A DNA stretch of 64,000 bases. Origin: Helicobacter pylori (GTDB lineage Bacteria; Campylobacterota; Campylobacteria; Campylobacterales; Helicobacteraceae). The notes under the pieces were generated by a model. It did no database searches. It had not been told where the DNA came from and worked only from the letters and a program-made list of their open reading frames with translations. The translations under genes and the position numbers were made by a program. Shown piece by piece: positions 11,455 through 21,177 of the stretch (its first letter is position 1; every line of letters begins with the position of its first letter). The stretch is from NCBI GenBank assembly GCA_008032935.1, contig CP032039.1, positions 1,488,001 to 1,552,000 of the forward strand, given 5' to 3'.

Positions 11455-11819
11455 CAGTGAATGGCGTTTGTATTTTGATTTAAAAACGCTAACAGATGAG
11501 AATCTAGTGCATCCATCTCTTTTTTGGCTAAATTTTGCGCCTTATCCCACAAATCGCCTAAATCATTCACTATCACGCTCTGCCCTTTTTTATCGTGCAA
11601 CACAAACTTCGTGCCTTGCCAATCATTAATTTTTAGCCCATAAAACGTTAGGATTTGATTGAGCAATCCCACTCGTTTGAGCCGTGCTCTTTTGCGTTCT
11701 CTGGCGTTTTCATTAGTGCTAATAAGTGCATTTTGCCCTTTCAAATTCTCATTCTCATAACTACCGCTCCCATCGGTCCAATGGAAAGAACTGATAAGCT
11801 CCCCGCATAAAACGCACAT
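11454..11819 (-). CDS. Small CxxC protein coupled to the G3E GTPase
   Basis: A 121-residue protein of unknown function beginning MCVLCGE, a CxxC that could bind zinc, followed by HWTDG with an invariant-looking histidine. A basic segment with ENARERKRARLKRV lies near residues 55-70. No signal peptide or membrane segment is seen. Its stop overlaps the start of the GTPase gene by one base, so the two are surely co-translated. I do not recognise a family function; a role as a metal client or chaperone of the GTPase is inference from context only. Confidence 0.7.
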   Translation of the reverse strand: MCVLCGELISSFHWTDGSGSYENENLKGQNALISTNENARERKRARLKRVGLLNQILTFYGLKINDWQGTKFVLHDKKGQSVIVNDLGDLWDKAQNLAKKEMDALDSHLLAFLNQNTNAIH

Positions 11820-11865
11820 CTTCCAACCTTTTAATCAAACGCCAAAAATCTTTTTGGCATTACCG

Positions 11866-12747
11866 CTATTTTTTTCTAGGGTTTCGTTTTAAGAAATCGT
11901 CAGCGATTTCATTGAATGTTACCCAACGCACATGATCATGTTTGTTGATATGCTCAATGATTCTTTCATGCATGAGCAATACTTGCGGACGGGCGCTCAC
12001 ATCAGGGTGGATTGTCATGCTAAACACCGCATAATCCATCTCACGATAAACCCAATCAAATTGATCGATCCACATTTGCCCTATATCGTGCGGGCTTACA
12101 AAACCAAAACTATTGGGGGATTTTTTGATGAACATCATCGGCGGTAAATCGTCCAAATACCAGTTCGCAGGGATTTCCACTAAATTTGTTTCCACCCCAC
12201 GGATTAAAGGCTTCATCCAATCCTTGGCTTCCAAACTATAATCAATCTTGCTCCAACTATCCCCCACGCGCACATAATAGGGCGTAAAATCATTGTGCAT
12301 GAGCGAGTGGTCGTATTTGAAGCCGTGTTTTAAAAGCAATTCATTAGTGATATTGGAAAACTCCCACCACGGCGCCACATAGCCTGTGGGGGCTTTGCCG
12401 GTGAGATCTTTAATCAACTCAACGCTTTTTAACAAAACATCTTCTTCTTGCTTGGCCGTCATAGCGATAGGGTTTTCATGCGAATACCCATGCGCGCCCA
12501 CTTCATGCCCTGCATCCACGATCATTTTCATTTGTTCAGGAAAAGTTTCAATAGAATGCCCCGGCGCAAACCAAGTCGCAGGGAGATGGTATTTTTTAAA
12601 CAATTTCAAAAGCCGTGGGATCCCCACTTCACCCGCAAAAAGCCCGCGCGAAATATCATCAGGCGAATCCTCCCCACCATAGCTCCCTAACCAACCAGCC
12701 ACCGCATCAATATCCACACCATAAGCCACTAAAATTTCTTTTGCCAT
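11866..12747 (-). CDS. pgdA: PgdA, polysaccharide deacetylase
   Basis: A 293-residue NodB-homology carbohydrate esterase (HP0310). The metal triad is visible as the aspartate in [14 protein letters not shown] (about residues 8-21) and the two histidines in [10 protein letters not shown] (about 84-93). In H. pylori this protein is linked to peptidoglycan N-deacetylation and lysozyme resistance, though it has no signal peptide, and its true substrate has been debated because the structure resembles allantoinase/PuuE-type deacetylases. The nitrilase gene lies 12 bases upstream in the same direction. Confidence 0.85.
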   Translation of the reverse strand: MAKEILVAYGVDIDAVAGWLGSYGGEDSPDDISRGLFAGEVGIPRLLKLFKKYHLPATWFAPGHSIETFPEQMKMIVDAGHEVGAHGYSHENPIAMTAKQEEDVLLKSVELIKDLTGKAPTGYVAPWWEFSNITNELLLKHGFKYDHSLMHNDFTPYYVRVGDSWSKIDYSLEAKDWMKPLIRGVETNLVEIPANWYLDDLPPMMFIKKSPNSFGFVSPHDIGQMWIDQFDWVYREMDYAVFSMTIHPDVSARPQVLLMHERIIEHINKHDHVRWVTFNEIADDFLKRNPRKK

Positions 12748-12759
12748 AATCGCTCCTTT

Positions 12760-13644
12760 TTAAGTGAGTTTTCCAAACCCCTTTTTGGTGAGTTTGGTGT
12801 CAAAATCTTGTAAATAAGGGATTTTTTGGCGTTGCAGTGCCACTTCGTTCAAATCCATTTCAGCGATAATGACCTCATTGAGTTTGGTGGCTTGCGCGAT
12901 GATTTTCCCGTTGGGCGCGATGATTCTTGAATCGCCGGCAAATTCTAGCGTTTGTTTTAATTGAGTATTAGTTTCTTCCCCACTATGATTGCACGCGCAC
13001 ACAAAACAGCCATTTTCTAACGCTCTAGCCTTGCTCAATAAATCCCAGTTATAAGCCCTAGCTTTGCCAAACGCGCTAGGATAGATTAAAATCTCTGCTC
13101 CTTGTAACGCTAAAAGATTCGCGCCCACGCCAAAGCCGATTTCATAGCAAATTTGCAAACCCACTTTCGTGCTAAAATCCCCAAAATCTAGCGTAAAAAC
13201 CTCGTATTTTTTACCCCTTTTGAAGCGCGATTTTTCATCGCCCCACAAATAGATCTTGCGGTGCTTTCCAACGATCCCGCCTTTTGGTGGAATGATATAA
13301 GCGCTATCGTAGAGTTTTTGATTGGTTTTTTCAATGCTACACGCCACTAGATGTACTTTATTAGATTTTGCAAAATTACTTAACGCTCTCAACGACTCGT
13401 TTTTTAGGGTTTCCTTTCCATGCTCTATCGCTTTAAAATCCAACCCAAAATCCGCATCCTTATCATTCACGCAATAACCGCTATCAAACAATTCCGGTAA
13501 AATAATGAGATTTGCACCTTTGTCGTGGGCTTCTTTGGCCAGATTGAGTGCTAATTGCAGGTTTTCATTTAAGGCGTAGGGTTTGGATTGCATTTGAATC
13601 ACGGCGGTTTTTAGGATTCTTTTAGCGGGATTTTTTGTTTTCAA
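12760..13644 (-). CDS. Nitrilase-superfamily carbon-nitrogen hydrolase
   Basis: A 294-residue cytoplasmic C-N hydrolase. The catalytic triad is complete: Glu in ILPELFDSGY (about residue 50), Lys in HRKIYLWGDE (about 133) and Cys in GLQICYEIGF (about 168). Substrate is unknown; members near this branch are omega-amidases or N-carbamoyl hydrolases. It stands directly upstream of pgdA, and if the PgdA-like protein really hydrolyses ureide-type compounds, the two could act in one nitrogen-salvage route. That pairing is inference. Confidence 0.85.
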   Translation of the reverse strand: MKTKNPAKRILKTAVIQMQSKPYALNENLQLALNLAKEAHDKGANLIILPELFDSGYCVNDKDADFGLDFKAIEHGKETLKNESLRALSNFAKSNKVHLVACSIEKTNQKLYDSAYIIPPKGGIVGKHRKIYLWGDEKSRFKRGKKYEVFTLDFGDFSTKVGLQICYEIGFGVGANLLALQGAEILIYPSAFGKARAYNWDLLSKARALENGCFVCACNHSGEETNTQLKQTLEFAGDSRIIAPNGKIIAQATKLNEVIIAEMDLNEVALQRQKIPYLQDFDTKLTKKGFGKLT

Positions 13645-13727
13645 GATCCACTCCCATTTTTGTTTTTATTGTATAGGATTAAAAATTAAAAGAGGGTTAA
13701 AGGGGTTAAAATCCGCATGCGTTTGTG

Positions 13728-14129
13728 TCAAAACTTACCATTATTGTTTAAGAATCGTAATAACGCGCTAGAAAGCGAGCTCACAAACACGCCAATAAGA
13801 AACGACAATCCGTTAAAAAGATGCAAGAATAAAAGCGCTCCTAAAATGCCTAGTAAAACCCCATACCCCCCTAAACGCCACACATTGAAAGACATTTCCA
13901 AGCCCAGGGCGAATTTTTGGAATTTTTGCTTTTCTTCTTTTTCTTCAGTTTGTTTCCTTAAATCCAAACGCTTTTTAACGCCGTAATACGAAGACAACGC
14001 CACGATAAAAAACCCTAAAAACCCCCCTTCAAAATTCAAAACCCCTTGAAACGCTTGGAAAAAATAAACGATGATCGCACTAACTATATTGATAAAAAGT
14101 AAAACAAGCAAGCATTGGATTTGGCACAT
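13728..14129 (-). CDS. Small membrane protein of unknown function
   Basis: A 133-residue protein with three or four hydrophobic segments (about residues 5-27, 35-50, 85-108 and 112-125) and a charged EEKEEKQKFQK linker near 60-75. No enzymatic motif is visible and I do not recognise the family. It follows the AtpI/AtpZ-like gene by 15 bases and hemL in the same direction. Because its neighbour resembles ATP-synthase accessory proteins, it may also be an inner membrane assembly factor, but the sequence does not prove it. Confidence 0.65.
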   Translation of the reverse strand: MCQIQCLLVLLFINIVSAIIVYFFQAFQGVLNFEGGFLGFFIVALSSYYGVKKRLDLRKQTEEKEEKQKFQKFALGLEMSFNVWRLGGYGVLLGILGALLFLHLFNGLSFLIGVFVSSLSSALLRFLNNNGKF

Positions 14130-14144
14130 GGGATTTGATTGGAT

Positions 14145-14417
14145 TTATTTTGTTTTGTTTTGTGTATATTTAGGGTCTTTGGCTAGTTCTTCATAGTCTT
14201 TTTGCATGTTTTTATAAGCCTTATAGACATTGAGAAAGCTCGCTAACACGCCCCAAATAACCCCAAGCCAAAAAAGCCACGAAATGTGAGTGAGTTTTTT
14301 AAGCCCATAGCCTATAGCCACGCCCATAAGGATCGCTACCACCATAGAAAGCCCTAAGCTCAAATAATTCGCCCCCTCTATGAATTTATAATACTTTGGC
14401 TTTTTCAAAAAATTCAC
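14145..14417 (-). CDS. AtpI/AtpZ-like membrane protein
   Basis: A 90-residue protein with two membrane helices separated by a short loop ([21 protein letters not shown] and [22 protein letters not shown]). The G-x-x-x-G-x-x-L pattern in helix one followed by W-x-x-x-x-G-x-x-x-G in helix two is typical of the AtpZ/AtpI family that assists magnesium or calcium uptake and c-ring assembly of F-type ATP synthases. The start overlaps the hemL stop by four bases. No ATP synthase subunit gene is in the window. Confidence 0.7.
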   Translation of the reverse strand: MNFLKKPKYYKFIEGANYLSLGLSMVVAILMGVAIGYGLKKLTHISWLFWLGVIWGVLASFLNVYKAYKNMQKDYEELAKDPKYTQNKTK

Positions 14418-15706
14418 ACACCTTTTATGATTTCATCAAAACTTTCATCGGCTTTTGCAACCGCTAAATCAATCATCTCTTCATTCATAGGCTCGCAAAT
14501 AAAGCCGGTTTCAAAGCTTGAACATGCCAAATACACGCCCTTAAAGAGCATTTTTTGGTGGAATTTTGCAAACATCTCCGTATCGCTTTTTAAAGCGTCA
14601 TCAAAATCACGCACCGCATTTTCGTTAAAGAAAAAGCCAAACATGCTCCCCATATTGAGCGTTTGTAAGGCGATGTTATAGCTTTGAGCGCTCTTTTGTA
14701 AGCCTTGAGTCAAACGAACGGCTAAAGCGTTTAAGCGAGCATAAAGGGTTTTGTCTCTTTTGATTTTATAAAGTGCGCTCAACCCCGCACACACCGCCAA
14801 AGGGTTACCGCTCAATGTGCCGGCTTGATACACGCCTCCAATGGGTGAGAGCAAGTCCATAATTTCCGCGCGCCCCCCAAAACACGCCAAAGGAAGCCCA
14901 GCACCTATCACTTTACCAAAGGTTACCAGATCCGGCACCACGCCATAAAATTCTTGCGAACCGCTCAAACTCGCTCTAAAACCGCTCATCACTTCATCTA
15001 AAATCAGCACCGCTTGGTATTTTTCACACAAAGCCTTTAAGCCCAATAAAAACTCTTTTTGAGCTGGCACTAACCCCATATTCCCGGCAATGGGTTCAAT
15101 GATAACGCAACCCACATCGCCTTTTTTAAAGCATTCTTCTGTGGAGTTTAAATCGTTATAACGAGCCACTAGAGTGTGTTTGCTAAAATCGTTCGGCACG
15201 CCTAAAGAAGAAGGAGATCCAAAAGTAGCACACCCGCTACCCGCTTTCACCAATAAGGAGTCGCTATGCCCATGGTAGCACCCTTCAAACTTGATCAAAT
15301 CGTCTTTTTGGCTATAAGCTCTAGCGAGTCGTATCGCGCTCATGGTCGCTTCTGTGCCGCTATTGACTAAACGCACCTTATCTAAGCCTTCATAACAAGA
15401 AATGATTTCCTTAGCTAAAGTGGTTTCTAACTCTGTGGGAGCGCCAAAAGAAGTGCCTTTTTTTAATGCATTAATAATATTTTCTTCAATCTCTTCATCC
15501 GCATGCCCAAAAATCAAAGGCCCCCAGCTTTGCACAAAATCTATATAATGGTTGTTATCCACATCATAAAGATACGCCCCCTTGCCTTTTAAAATAAAGG
15601 GGGGAGTGCCTTTAACGCTCTTAAACGCCCTGACAGGTGAATTGACCCCCCCAGCGATCACCTGCTTGGCTTCATTAAAATCATTAATGCTGTGCAACAA
15701 CTCCAT
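14414..15706 (-). CDS. hemL: Glutamate-1-semialdehyde 2,1-aminomutase
   Basis: A 430-residue PLP enzyme converting glutamate-1-semialdehyde to 5-aminolevulinate for haem synthesis by the C5 route. The PLP lysine is in [12 protein letters not shown] (about residues 262-273), with the aspartate strand [10 protein letters not shown] just before it and the substrate-specific [12 protein letters not shown] near 60-71. Length is normal. The stop overlaps the next gene by four bases. Confidence 0.97.
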   Translation of the reverse strand: MELLHSINDFNEAKQVIAGGVNSPVRAFKSVKGTPPFILKGKGAYLYDVDNNHYIDFVQSWGPLIFGHADEEIEENIINALKKGTSFGAPTELETTLAKEIISCYEGLDKVRLVNSGTEATMSAIRLARAYSQKDDLIKFEGCYHGHSDSLLVKAGSGCATFGSPSSLGVPNDFSKHTLVARYNDLNSTEECFKKGDVGCVIIEPIAGNMGLVPAQKEFLLGLKALCEKYQAVLILDEVMSGFRASLSGSQEFYGVVPDLVTFGKVIGAGLPLACFGGRAEIMDLLSPIGGVYQAGTLSGNPLAVCAGLSALYKIKRDKTLYARLNALAVRLTQGLQKSAQSYNIALQTLNMGSMFGFFFNENAVRDFDDALKSDTEMFAKFHQKMLFKGVYLACSSFETGFICEPMNEEMIDLAVAKADESFDEIIKGV

Positions 15707-15715
15707 GATTTTACA

Positions 15716-16270
15716 TTATCCCTTAATCATGCTTTCAAATTGGATTTCCACTTGCGACCAAGTCAAGCCCTCATGAAAACTCTCGCATCGTTTAGCCAAG
15801 CTCGCTAATTCGTTTTTCAAGCCAAAATTCAATAGATCCAAGACCCCTTTAACCACGAGCTTATCCTCGGCAATCGTGTATTGCATAGGCACTTTCACCA
15901 GCTTTTCATTCATCCTTACATAAGCCGTAAGAGAACCTTCATGATCGCCTTCTATCACATTTCTAAAGGTTACTTTGATGTTAGTGTTTTTAAAAAGAGC
16001 GAAAAAAGCTTCTTTAACATTTTTGTTTTTAGTGTCATCGCCTAAATTGACTTTCAGGCTATCCATGCTCGCGCTCGCTCCCTCTAAAAGGGTTTTTAAA
16101 CTATCTTGAGATTTACCCAATTTATAAGTGATGCTTTCAAAACTCCCACTTACAGGTGTTTTAGCCTTAGTTTTAAAGGCTGTCCATGTCGTTTTAGCTG
16201 AAGATAAATCCAAATTCACCGCTTGCAAAAACCCTGCTAGTAAAACCGATACCAAAACCATTTTTTTCAT
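15716..16270 (-). CDS. YceI-family periplasmic lipocalin-like protein
   Basis: A 184-residue secreted protein. Residues 1-17 form a signal peptide (KKMVLVSVLLAGFLQA). The mature part begins LDLSSAKTTWTAFKTKAKTPVSG, the typical start of the YceI beta-barrel that binds polyisoprenoid or amide lipids. The rest alternates short strands as expected. In H. pylori this family member (HP0305) is known to change with pH stress, as I recall. It lies ten bases upstream of hemL, so the two may be co-transcribed. Confidence 0.85.
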   Translation of the reverse strand: MKKMVLVSVLLAGFLQAVNLDLSSAKTTWTAFKTKAKTPVSGSFESITYKLGKSQDSLKTLLEGASASMDSLKVNLGDDTKNKNVKEAFFALFKNTNIKVTFRNVIEGDHEGSLTAYVRMNEKLVKVPMQYTIAEDKLVVKGVLDLLNFGLKNELASLAKRCESFHEGLTWSQVEIQFESMIKG

Positions 16271-16353
16271 TCATTATCCTTTAATGTGGTCTTATCAATA
16301 ACGCTTATTATTTTAGTGTAAACAAGCACGCTTACAACTAAAACGATTCATTT

Positions 16354-16365
16354 TGATAATCATTT
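16354..16365 (-). promoter_or_regulatory. Possible Fur-like operator upstream of the YceI gene
   Basis: AAATGATTATCA on the minus strand resembles half of a classic Fur box and lies about 90 bases upstream of the YceI start within a 240-base gap. Nothing else is recognised in the gap. Evidence is weak. Confidence 0.25.
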
Positions 16366-16510
16366 GCACTCTAAAGACGACTCAAGAGATACAATTGCGT
16401 TTATTTTAAACTCTTTTTGTAAATAATGCTGACTGAACCAAACATTCTCAATCATTCATAAAAAAGATTAAAGCGCATGGCTATCGCTATCATCTTGAAT
16501 ACAAAACAAT

Positions 16511-17506
16511 TCATGGCGATCGGAGTTTCAGCCTGAAACCATCTTCATGCAAATCGCCTTGCTTTAAAAGCTCATTTGCGCTAGGGCTAGAATAATGCTT
16601 GGCTAAAATAATGAAATAGGCGTTGTTATGCACCCCGATAAGGTTAGGTTGGAAATAAGGGAAAGTTTCAGGGTTTAAAATCCATGTTGCAACTTTATTA
16701 TACGCTACAGAGAGCCTTTTTCCGGCTCCACTACCCCACAAATCATACCCGTTCTCAAAAAGCAATTCGCCTGATATAGTTATCGCAAGAAGTGCAAAAT
16801 TAGTATAAGCTATCCCCTTAATGCCCTTTGTAGGGCCGCCATGATAATCGCTCGTATCGCTCCTAGTGATCGCACTAGCAATAACCCCATTCTCATCTAT
16901 GGCTTTAAACACCCACTCCTGCCACCGATTAGCGCTATTGTGTAAAAGAGCATGATCATCTAGCGCTAGCGCAGAACTCACATCAAAGAGAATGCCCCAC
17001 GCCCCATGGTTAGTGTTAAGAGCTGATTGAGAATATTGGCACATCCGCTTAACGAAGTCTTCATATTCTGGGCTAGAAAATGCCTTTTTGACAAACCAAT
17101 AAGCCATGTTCATATAAGGCATGTAAAAATTGATATTATCCTCGCTCTGATAAGTGTCTACGCTTTGAAGCTCTTTAGCCCAAGCGTTTAAAATTTCTAT
17201 AGCTTTTAAGCCGTATAGTTTGTTTTGGCTCACCAAATAACCTAACGCTAAGTCATAAGACATAATAGCGGATTTTTTAAAACTCTTTGTGCATTTATCA
17301 GGCTCTCTAACCCCGGTAGAAGTGTAGTGTTTTGACGCGTTAAGTTGCGCGCATGGCTGTATTGTTTGGGAGAGCTTTTTATCAAGATGGAGTTTTTGGG
17401 GCAAATCTCTAGATTTAAAATCCCTAAAAAAGTAATCTTGTTCAGCGTAAGCTTGAACGCAAACGCAAACACCCATGAGTGATAAAAACAAAACAAATCT
17501 TTTCAT
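16511..17506 (-). CDS. Alginate-lyase-superfamily protein
   Basis: A 331-residue periplasmic protein with a signal peptide of about 21 residues (LSLMGVCVCVQAYA). The rest is an all-helical toroid typical of alginate lyase family proteins, with the signature NTNHGAWG near residue 165 (catalytic Asn and His in the related lyases) and SDYHGGPTKG near 222, where a tyrosine and histidine are also kept. H. pylori is not known to make or eat alginate, so the true polysaccharide substrate is unknown. It runs in the same direction as the obg-dpp unit upstream. Confidence 0.8.
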   Translation of the reverse strand: MKRFVLFLSLMGVCVCVQAYAEQDYFFRDFKSRDLPQKLHLDKKLSQTIQPCAQLNASKHYTSTGVREPDKCTKSFKKSAIMSYDLALGYLVSQNKLYGLKAIEILNAWAKELQSVDTYQSEDNINFYMPYMNMAYWFVKKAFSSPEYEDFVKRMCQYSQSALNTNHGAWGILFDVSSALALDDHALLHNSANRWQEWVFKAIDENGVIASAITRSDTSDYHGGPTKGIKGIAYTNFALLAITISGELLFENGYDLWGSGAGKRLSVAYNKVATWILNPETFPYFQPNLIGVHNNAYFIILAKHYSSPSANELLKQGDLHEDGFRLKLRSP

Positions 17507-17542
17507 TCCACGCCTTTATTTGAATGGTTTAAAAATAGCGTT

Positions 17543-18624
17543 TTAGGGTAACGCTTTTAACAACACAAATTTAAGTGCATGCGCATTAAGAGCACTAACC
17601 GCTGAAAGGGGCAAGACAAAGAGCGCTGATTTTTCATTAGGGTCATTTTCAAAATCGCTGGTTAAATTGGGGTGCAAAAACCCCAAATACGGCTCTAAAT
17701 CAAACGCCTCTAATTTTTGTGCTTCTAAATTTAAAAAGGCGCAAAAATCCTTAGTCATCTTATCAATGTTTTCTACAACATCGCATTTATTGAGCAACAC
17801 CCCAAAAGGCTTATTGGCTAAAGCGGGTGAAAATTTTTCCAACTCCAATCTCAAGCGTTGGTATTGCTCTTTAATGCCTAAATCCAGCCTAGAAGCGTCT
17901 AAAACAAAGGCTAAAACCTTAGTGCGTTCAATGTGCTTTAAAAAGCTAATCCCTAAGCCTTTTCCCTCACTAGCCCCTTCAATAATGCCAGGAATATCCG
18001 CCATTAGAAATCCGCTTTTTTCATCCACGCTCACAACCCCTAAATTAGGCACTAGAGTCGTAAATTCATAGTTAGCGATTTTAGGCTTAGCGTTAGAGAT
18101 GGTGGAAATGAGCGTGGATTTACCCGCATTAGGGAAGCCCACTAACCCTATATCAGCGATGAGCTTTAATTCCAAACGCACGCATTTTTCAACCCCCTCC
18201 AAGCCTTTTTGCGCATAAGTGGGTTGCTGTTTAGTCGCGCTTTTAAAATGCGCATTCCCCAACCCCCCTTGCCTCCTTTTAAGGCTAACACCCTTTCTTT
18301 AGGCTCCACTAAATCAAGCCACAACTCATCACCTACAAAAACCTGCGTTCCTGGCGGCACGACAATGATCTTGTCTTCGCCCTTTTTGCCTGCGCAATTC
18401 CGTGTACCTCCTGGAGCCCCGTTTTTAGCCTTATGGTGTTTAGTGCCTCTAAAACTCGCTAAAGTGTCGGTATTGTTATCCACCTCAAAATACACATCGC
18501 CCCCATCGCCCCCATCGCCCCCATCAGGGCCTCCTTTGATGACAAACTTTTCTCGCCTAAAACTCACCATTCCAGGCCCCCCCTTACCCGAAGCGATGAT
18601 AATTTCCACGCTATCTACAAACAC
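17543..18624 (-). CDS. obg: Obg/CgtA ribosome-assembly GTPase, frameshifted as sequenced
   Basis: One gene of 360 residues, split by a missing base in the C/G run at 18263-18268 (six, seven expected). The upstream frame encodes the glycine-rich Obg fold (residues 1-120, with [14 protein letters not shown]). The downstream frame encodes the end of that fold and the G domain with G1 [10 protein letters not shown]3 DIPG and G4 NKCD. Adding one G joins LKGGKGG to LGNAHF without a gap. Obg is essential for 50S assembly in bacteria, so a genuine break is very unlikely. It follows dppF by 18 bases. Confidence 0.92.
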
Positions 18625-18642
18625 AGCTTAATACCCTTTCTT

Positions 18643-19449
18643 TTATTTGGCAAATCTTTGCATGGATTTTTCCAAATGCGGCACCGCATTGAGTAATTTC
18701 TGCGTATAAGGGTGCTTTGGAGCGCTTATCACGCTATCCACATCCCCCGTTTCTACGATTTGCCCCTGATTCATTACGATGATTTTATCGCTAATATGCT
18801 CCACCACCCCTAAATCATGGCTGATAAAAATATAAGTCAGCCCCATTTCTTTTTGCAAATCCAAGAGCAAATTCAACACTTGTGCTTGAATGGACACGTC
18901 TAACGCAGACACAGGCTCATCGCAAATCACCACGCTAGGATGCAAAATGAGTGCCCTAGCAATGCCGATTCGTTGCCTTTGACCGCCTGAAAATTGGTGG
19001 GGGTAACGATCGATCCATTCTAATTTCAAACCCACTTTCTGCATGATCTCTAGCACTTTTGTTTTGATTTCTTTTTTTGAAAAATGAGAATTTAACAGCA
19101 AGGGTTCAGCGATGATCTCGCCCACTTTCCACCGAGGGTTCAGGCTAGAATAAGGGTCTTGAAAAATCATTTGCACCTTTTTGCGGTAATCAAACCAATC
19201 CTGTTTGCTAAAATGCAAATGGCGCTTACCATTGAAATAAATCGCCCCGCTATCTTGCCTTTCAATCCCGGCTAAAATTTTGGCTGTCGTGCTTTTCCCG
19301 CAACCGCTCTCCCCCACGATGCTTAAAACTTCATTTTGTTCCACTTCAAAACTGATCCCATTGAGCGCATGGATCACTCTTTTAGGCTTGAATAACCCCC
19401 TGTCTATCGCATAGGATTTTTTCAATTCTTTAATTTCTAAGAGCTTCAT
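18643..19449 (-). CDS. dppF: DppF, dipeptide ABC transporter ATPase
   Basis: A 268-residue ABC ATPase. It has Walker A VGESGCGKST (about residues 43-52), the Q-loop FQDPYSSLNP (about 95), signature FSGGQRQRIGIARAL (about 147) and Walker B VVICDEPVSALD (about 166). The oligopeptide-ATPase C-terminal extension typical of DppF is present though short. It forms a heterodimer with DppD and overlaps dppD by four bases. Confidence 0.93.
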   Translation of the reverse strand: MKLLEIKELKKSYAIDRGLFKPKRVIHALNGISFEVEQNEVLSIVGESGCGKSTTAKILAGIERQDSGAIYFNGKRHLHFSKQDWFDYRKKVQMIFQDPYSSLNPRWKVGEIIAEPLLLNSHFSKKEIKTKVLEIMQKVGLKLEWIDRYPHQFSGGQRQRIGIARALILHPSVVICDEPVSALDVSIQAQVLNLLLDLQKEMGLTYIFISHDLGVVEHISDKIIVMNQGQIVETGDVDSVISAPKHPYTQKLLNAVPHLEKSMQRFAK

Positions 19450-20309
19450 CGCAACTCCTTTGGAAAACTCAAATAATCTATATTTTCATCCACGGTTTCT
19501 AAGCGTTTTTTGCGGTATTCTTTGCCCGGTTTAGGGATCGCACTCAAAAGAGCTTTGGTATAAGGGTGTCTTGGATCAGCAAAAAGCTCTTTCGCGCTCG
19601 CTTGCTCCACCACATGCCCTTTATACATCACCACCACTTCATCAGCGATCTGCGCCACCACGCCTAAATCATGGGTGATAAACAAAATAGAAGTGCCTTT
19701 TTTTTGCTGCAATTCTTTCATCAATTCCAAGATTTGCGCTTGAATGGTTACATCTAACGCTGTCGTCGGCTCATCAGCGATCAAGATTTCAGGCTCACAC
19801 ACCATAGCCATAGCGATCATCACCCTTTGGCGCTGCCCTCCGCTGAGATTGAAAGGGTATTCGTGGTATTTATCCCCTGCATGGGGAATGCCCACGCGCT
19901 CTAACTCATAGACCACCCTTTCTAAGCGTTCTTTTTTATTGAGGTTAGGGTGGTGGATTTTCAACACTTCATTGATTTGAAACCCCACCGTGTAGGAAGG
20001 GTTTAGGCTTGTCATAGGCTCTTGAAAGATCATGCCAATTTTTTTGCCTCTGATTTCTTTTTGCATCTGTTTTTCTTTGAGTTGCAACAAATCCTGCCCT
20101 AAAAATTGAATGCTCCCCCCCACAATTTTCCCGGGCTTTTCAATCAACCCTAAAATAGAAAGCGAAGTGATACTCTTCCCGCTCCCGCTCTCCCCTACAA
20201 TGCAGAGCGTTTGAGACTTTTTCAAGCCAAAACTCACGCCATCCACTGCTTTATTCACGCCCTTATCGGTGAAAAAATAAGTTTTTAAATCTTTAACTTC
20301 TAAAATCAT
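19446..20309 (-). CDS. dppD: DppD, dipeptide ABC transporter ATPase
   Basis: A 287-residue ABC ATPase: Walker A VGESGSGKSI (about residues 38-47), Q-loop FQEPMTSLNP (about 94), signature LSGGQRQRVMIAMAM (about 149) and Walker B ILIADEPTTALD (about 168). The C-terminal extension (PKPGKEYRKKRL) marks the oligopeptide/nickel family. It pairs with DppF to energise DppB and DppC. In H. pylori the system is a dipeptide importer; nickel is handled by other systems. Confidence 0.93.
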   Translation of the reverse strand: MILEVKDLKTYFFTDKGVNKAVDGVSFGLKKSQTLCIVGESGSGKSITSLSILGLIEKPGKIVGGSIQFLGQDLLQLKEKQMQKEIRGKKIGMIFQEPMTSLNPSYTVGFQINEVLKIHHPNLNKKERLERVVYELERVGIPHAGDKYHEYPFNLSGGQRQRVMIAMAMVCEPEILIADEPTTALDVTIQAQILELMKELQQKKGTSILFITHDLGVVAQIADEVVVMYKGHVVEQASAKELFADPRHPYTKALLSAIPKPGKEYRKKRLETVDENIDYLSFPKELR

Positions 20310-20320
20310 GCAAGCTCCTT

Positions 20321-21177
20321 TTAAGAGGCCCGTTTAGGATCTAAAGCGTCCATGATGCCATCGCCTACCAGATTAAAACTCATGACCGTTAAAAAATCAT
20401 CACCCCAGGGAAAACAAGCATCCACGGAGCGGTAGCGATGTATTGCATGGAATTCATCAGCATCGCTCCCCATTCAGGTTTGGGAGGTTGGGCCCCAAGA
20501 CCTAAGAAGCTCAGCGCGGCCGCTTCTAAAACCGTGGAAGCAAAACCCATTGTCGTTTGCACGATCAAAGGGATAATGCAATTAGGGAAAATCACCTTAC
20601 ACATCAAACGAAGATGCGAAGAGCCATTGATTTTAGAAGCGATCACGTATTCTTTTTCTTTTTCACCTAGCACGGAACTGCGCACCAATCGTGCAAACCC
20701 AGGAATCCCCACAAACCCAATAGCGAGCATGGCGTTAGTGAGTGAAGGCCCTAACACAGCGACCACAATCACGATCAATAAAATGGAGGGCAAAGCGAAC
20801 ATGATGTCCATGATACGCATGATAATTGCATCCGTTTTCCCTCCAAAATACCCCGCTATTAGCCCTAATATCGTTCCAAAAAAGACCGCAATCCCCATAG
20901 AAACAATCCCTATGGTTAAAGAAATCCTAGCCCCATAGATCAAGCGGCTCAAAATATCGCGCCCCAAATCATCGGTGCCTAAAAGGTATTTAGCATTCCC
21001 CCCATGCTCCCATATAGGCTTTAAAAGGCGATCTTGTGCGTTTTGGACATAAGGATCATGCGGGGCTAAAAGGGGTGCAAAAATAGCGCAAACCACCAAC
21101 AAAAGCACAATCCATGCCCCAACGACCGCCGCCTTATTTTTTTTGAATTGTTGGATAAACTCTCTAAAAGACTCCAT
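20321..21177 (-). CDS. dppC: DppC, dipeptide ABC transporter permease, frameshifted near the end as sequenced
   Basis: A 285-residue inner-membrane permease. The frame breaks at the six-A run 20391-20396 (seven expected), giving a premature stop after VFPGVMIF. One added base restores LTVMSFNLVGDGIMDALDPKRAS, the normal C-terminus. The EAA loop (EAAALSFLGLGAQPPKPEWGAML) is intact before the break. The start overlaps the dppB stop by one base as TAATG. Confidence 0.92.
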
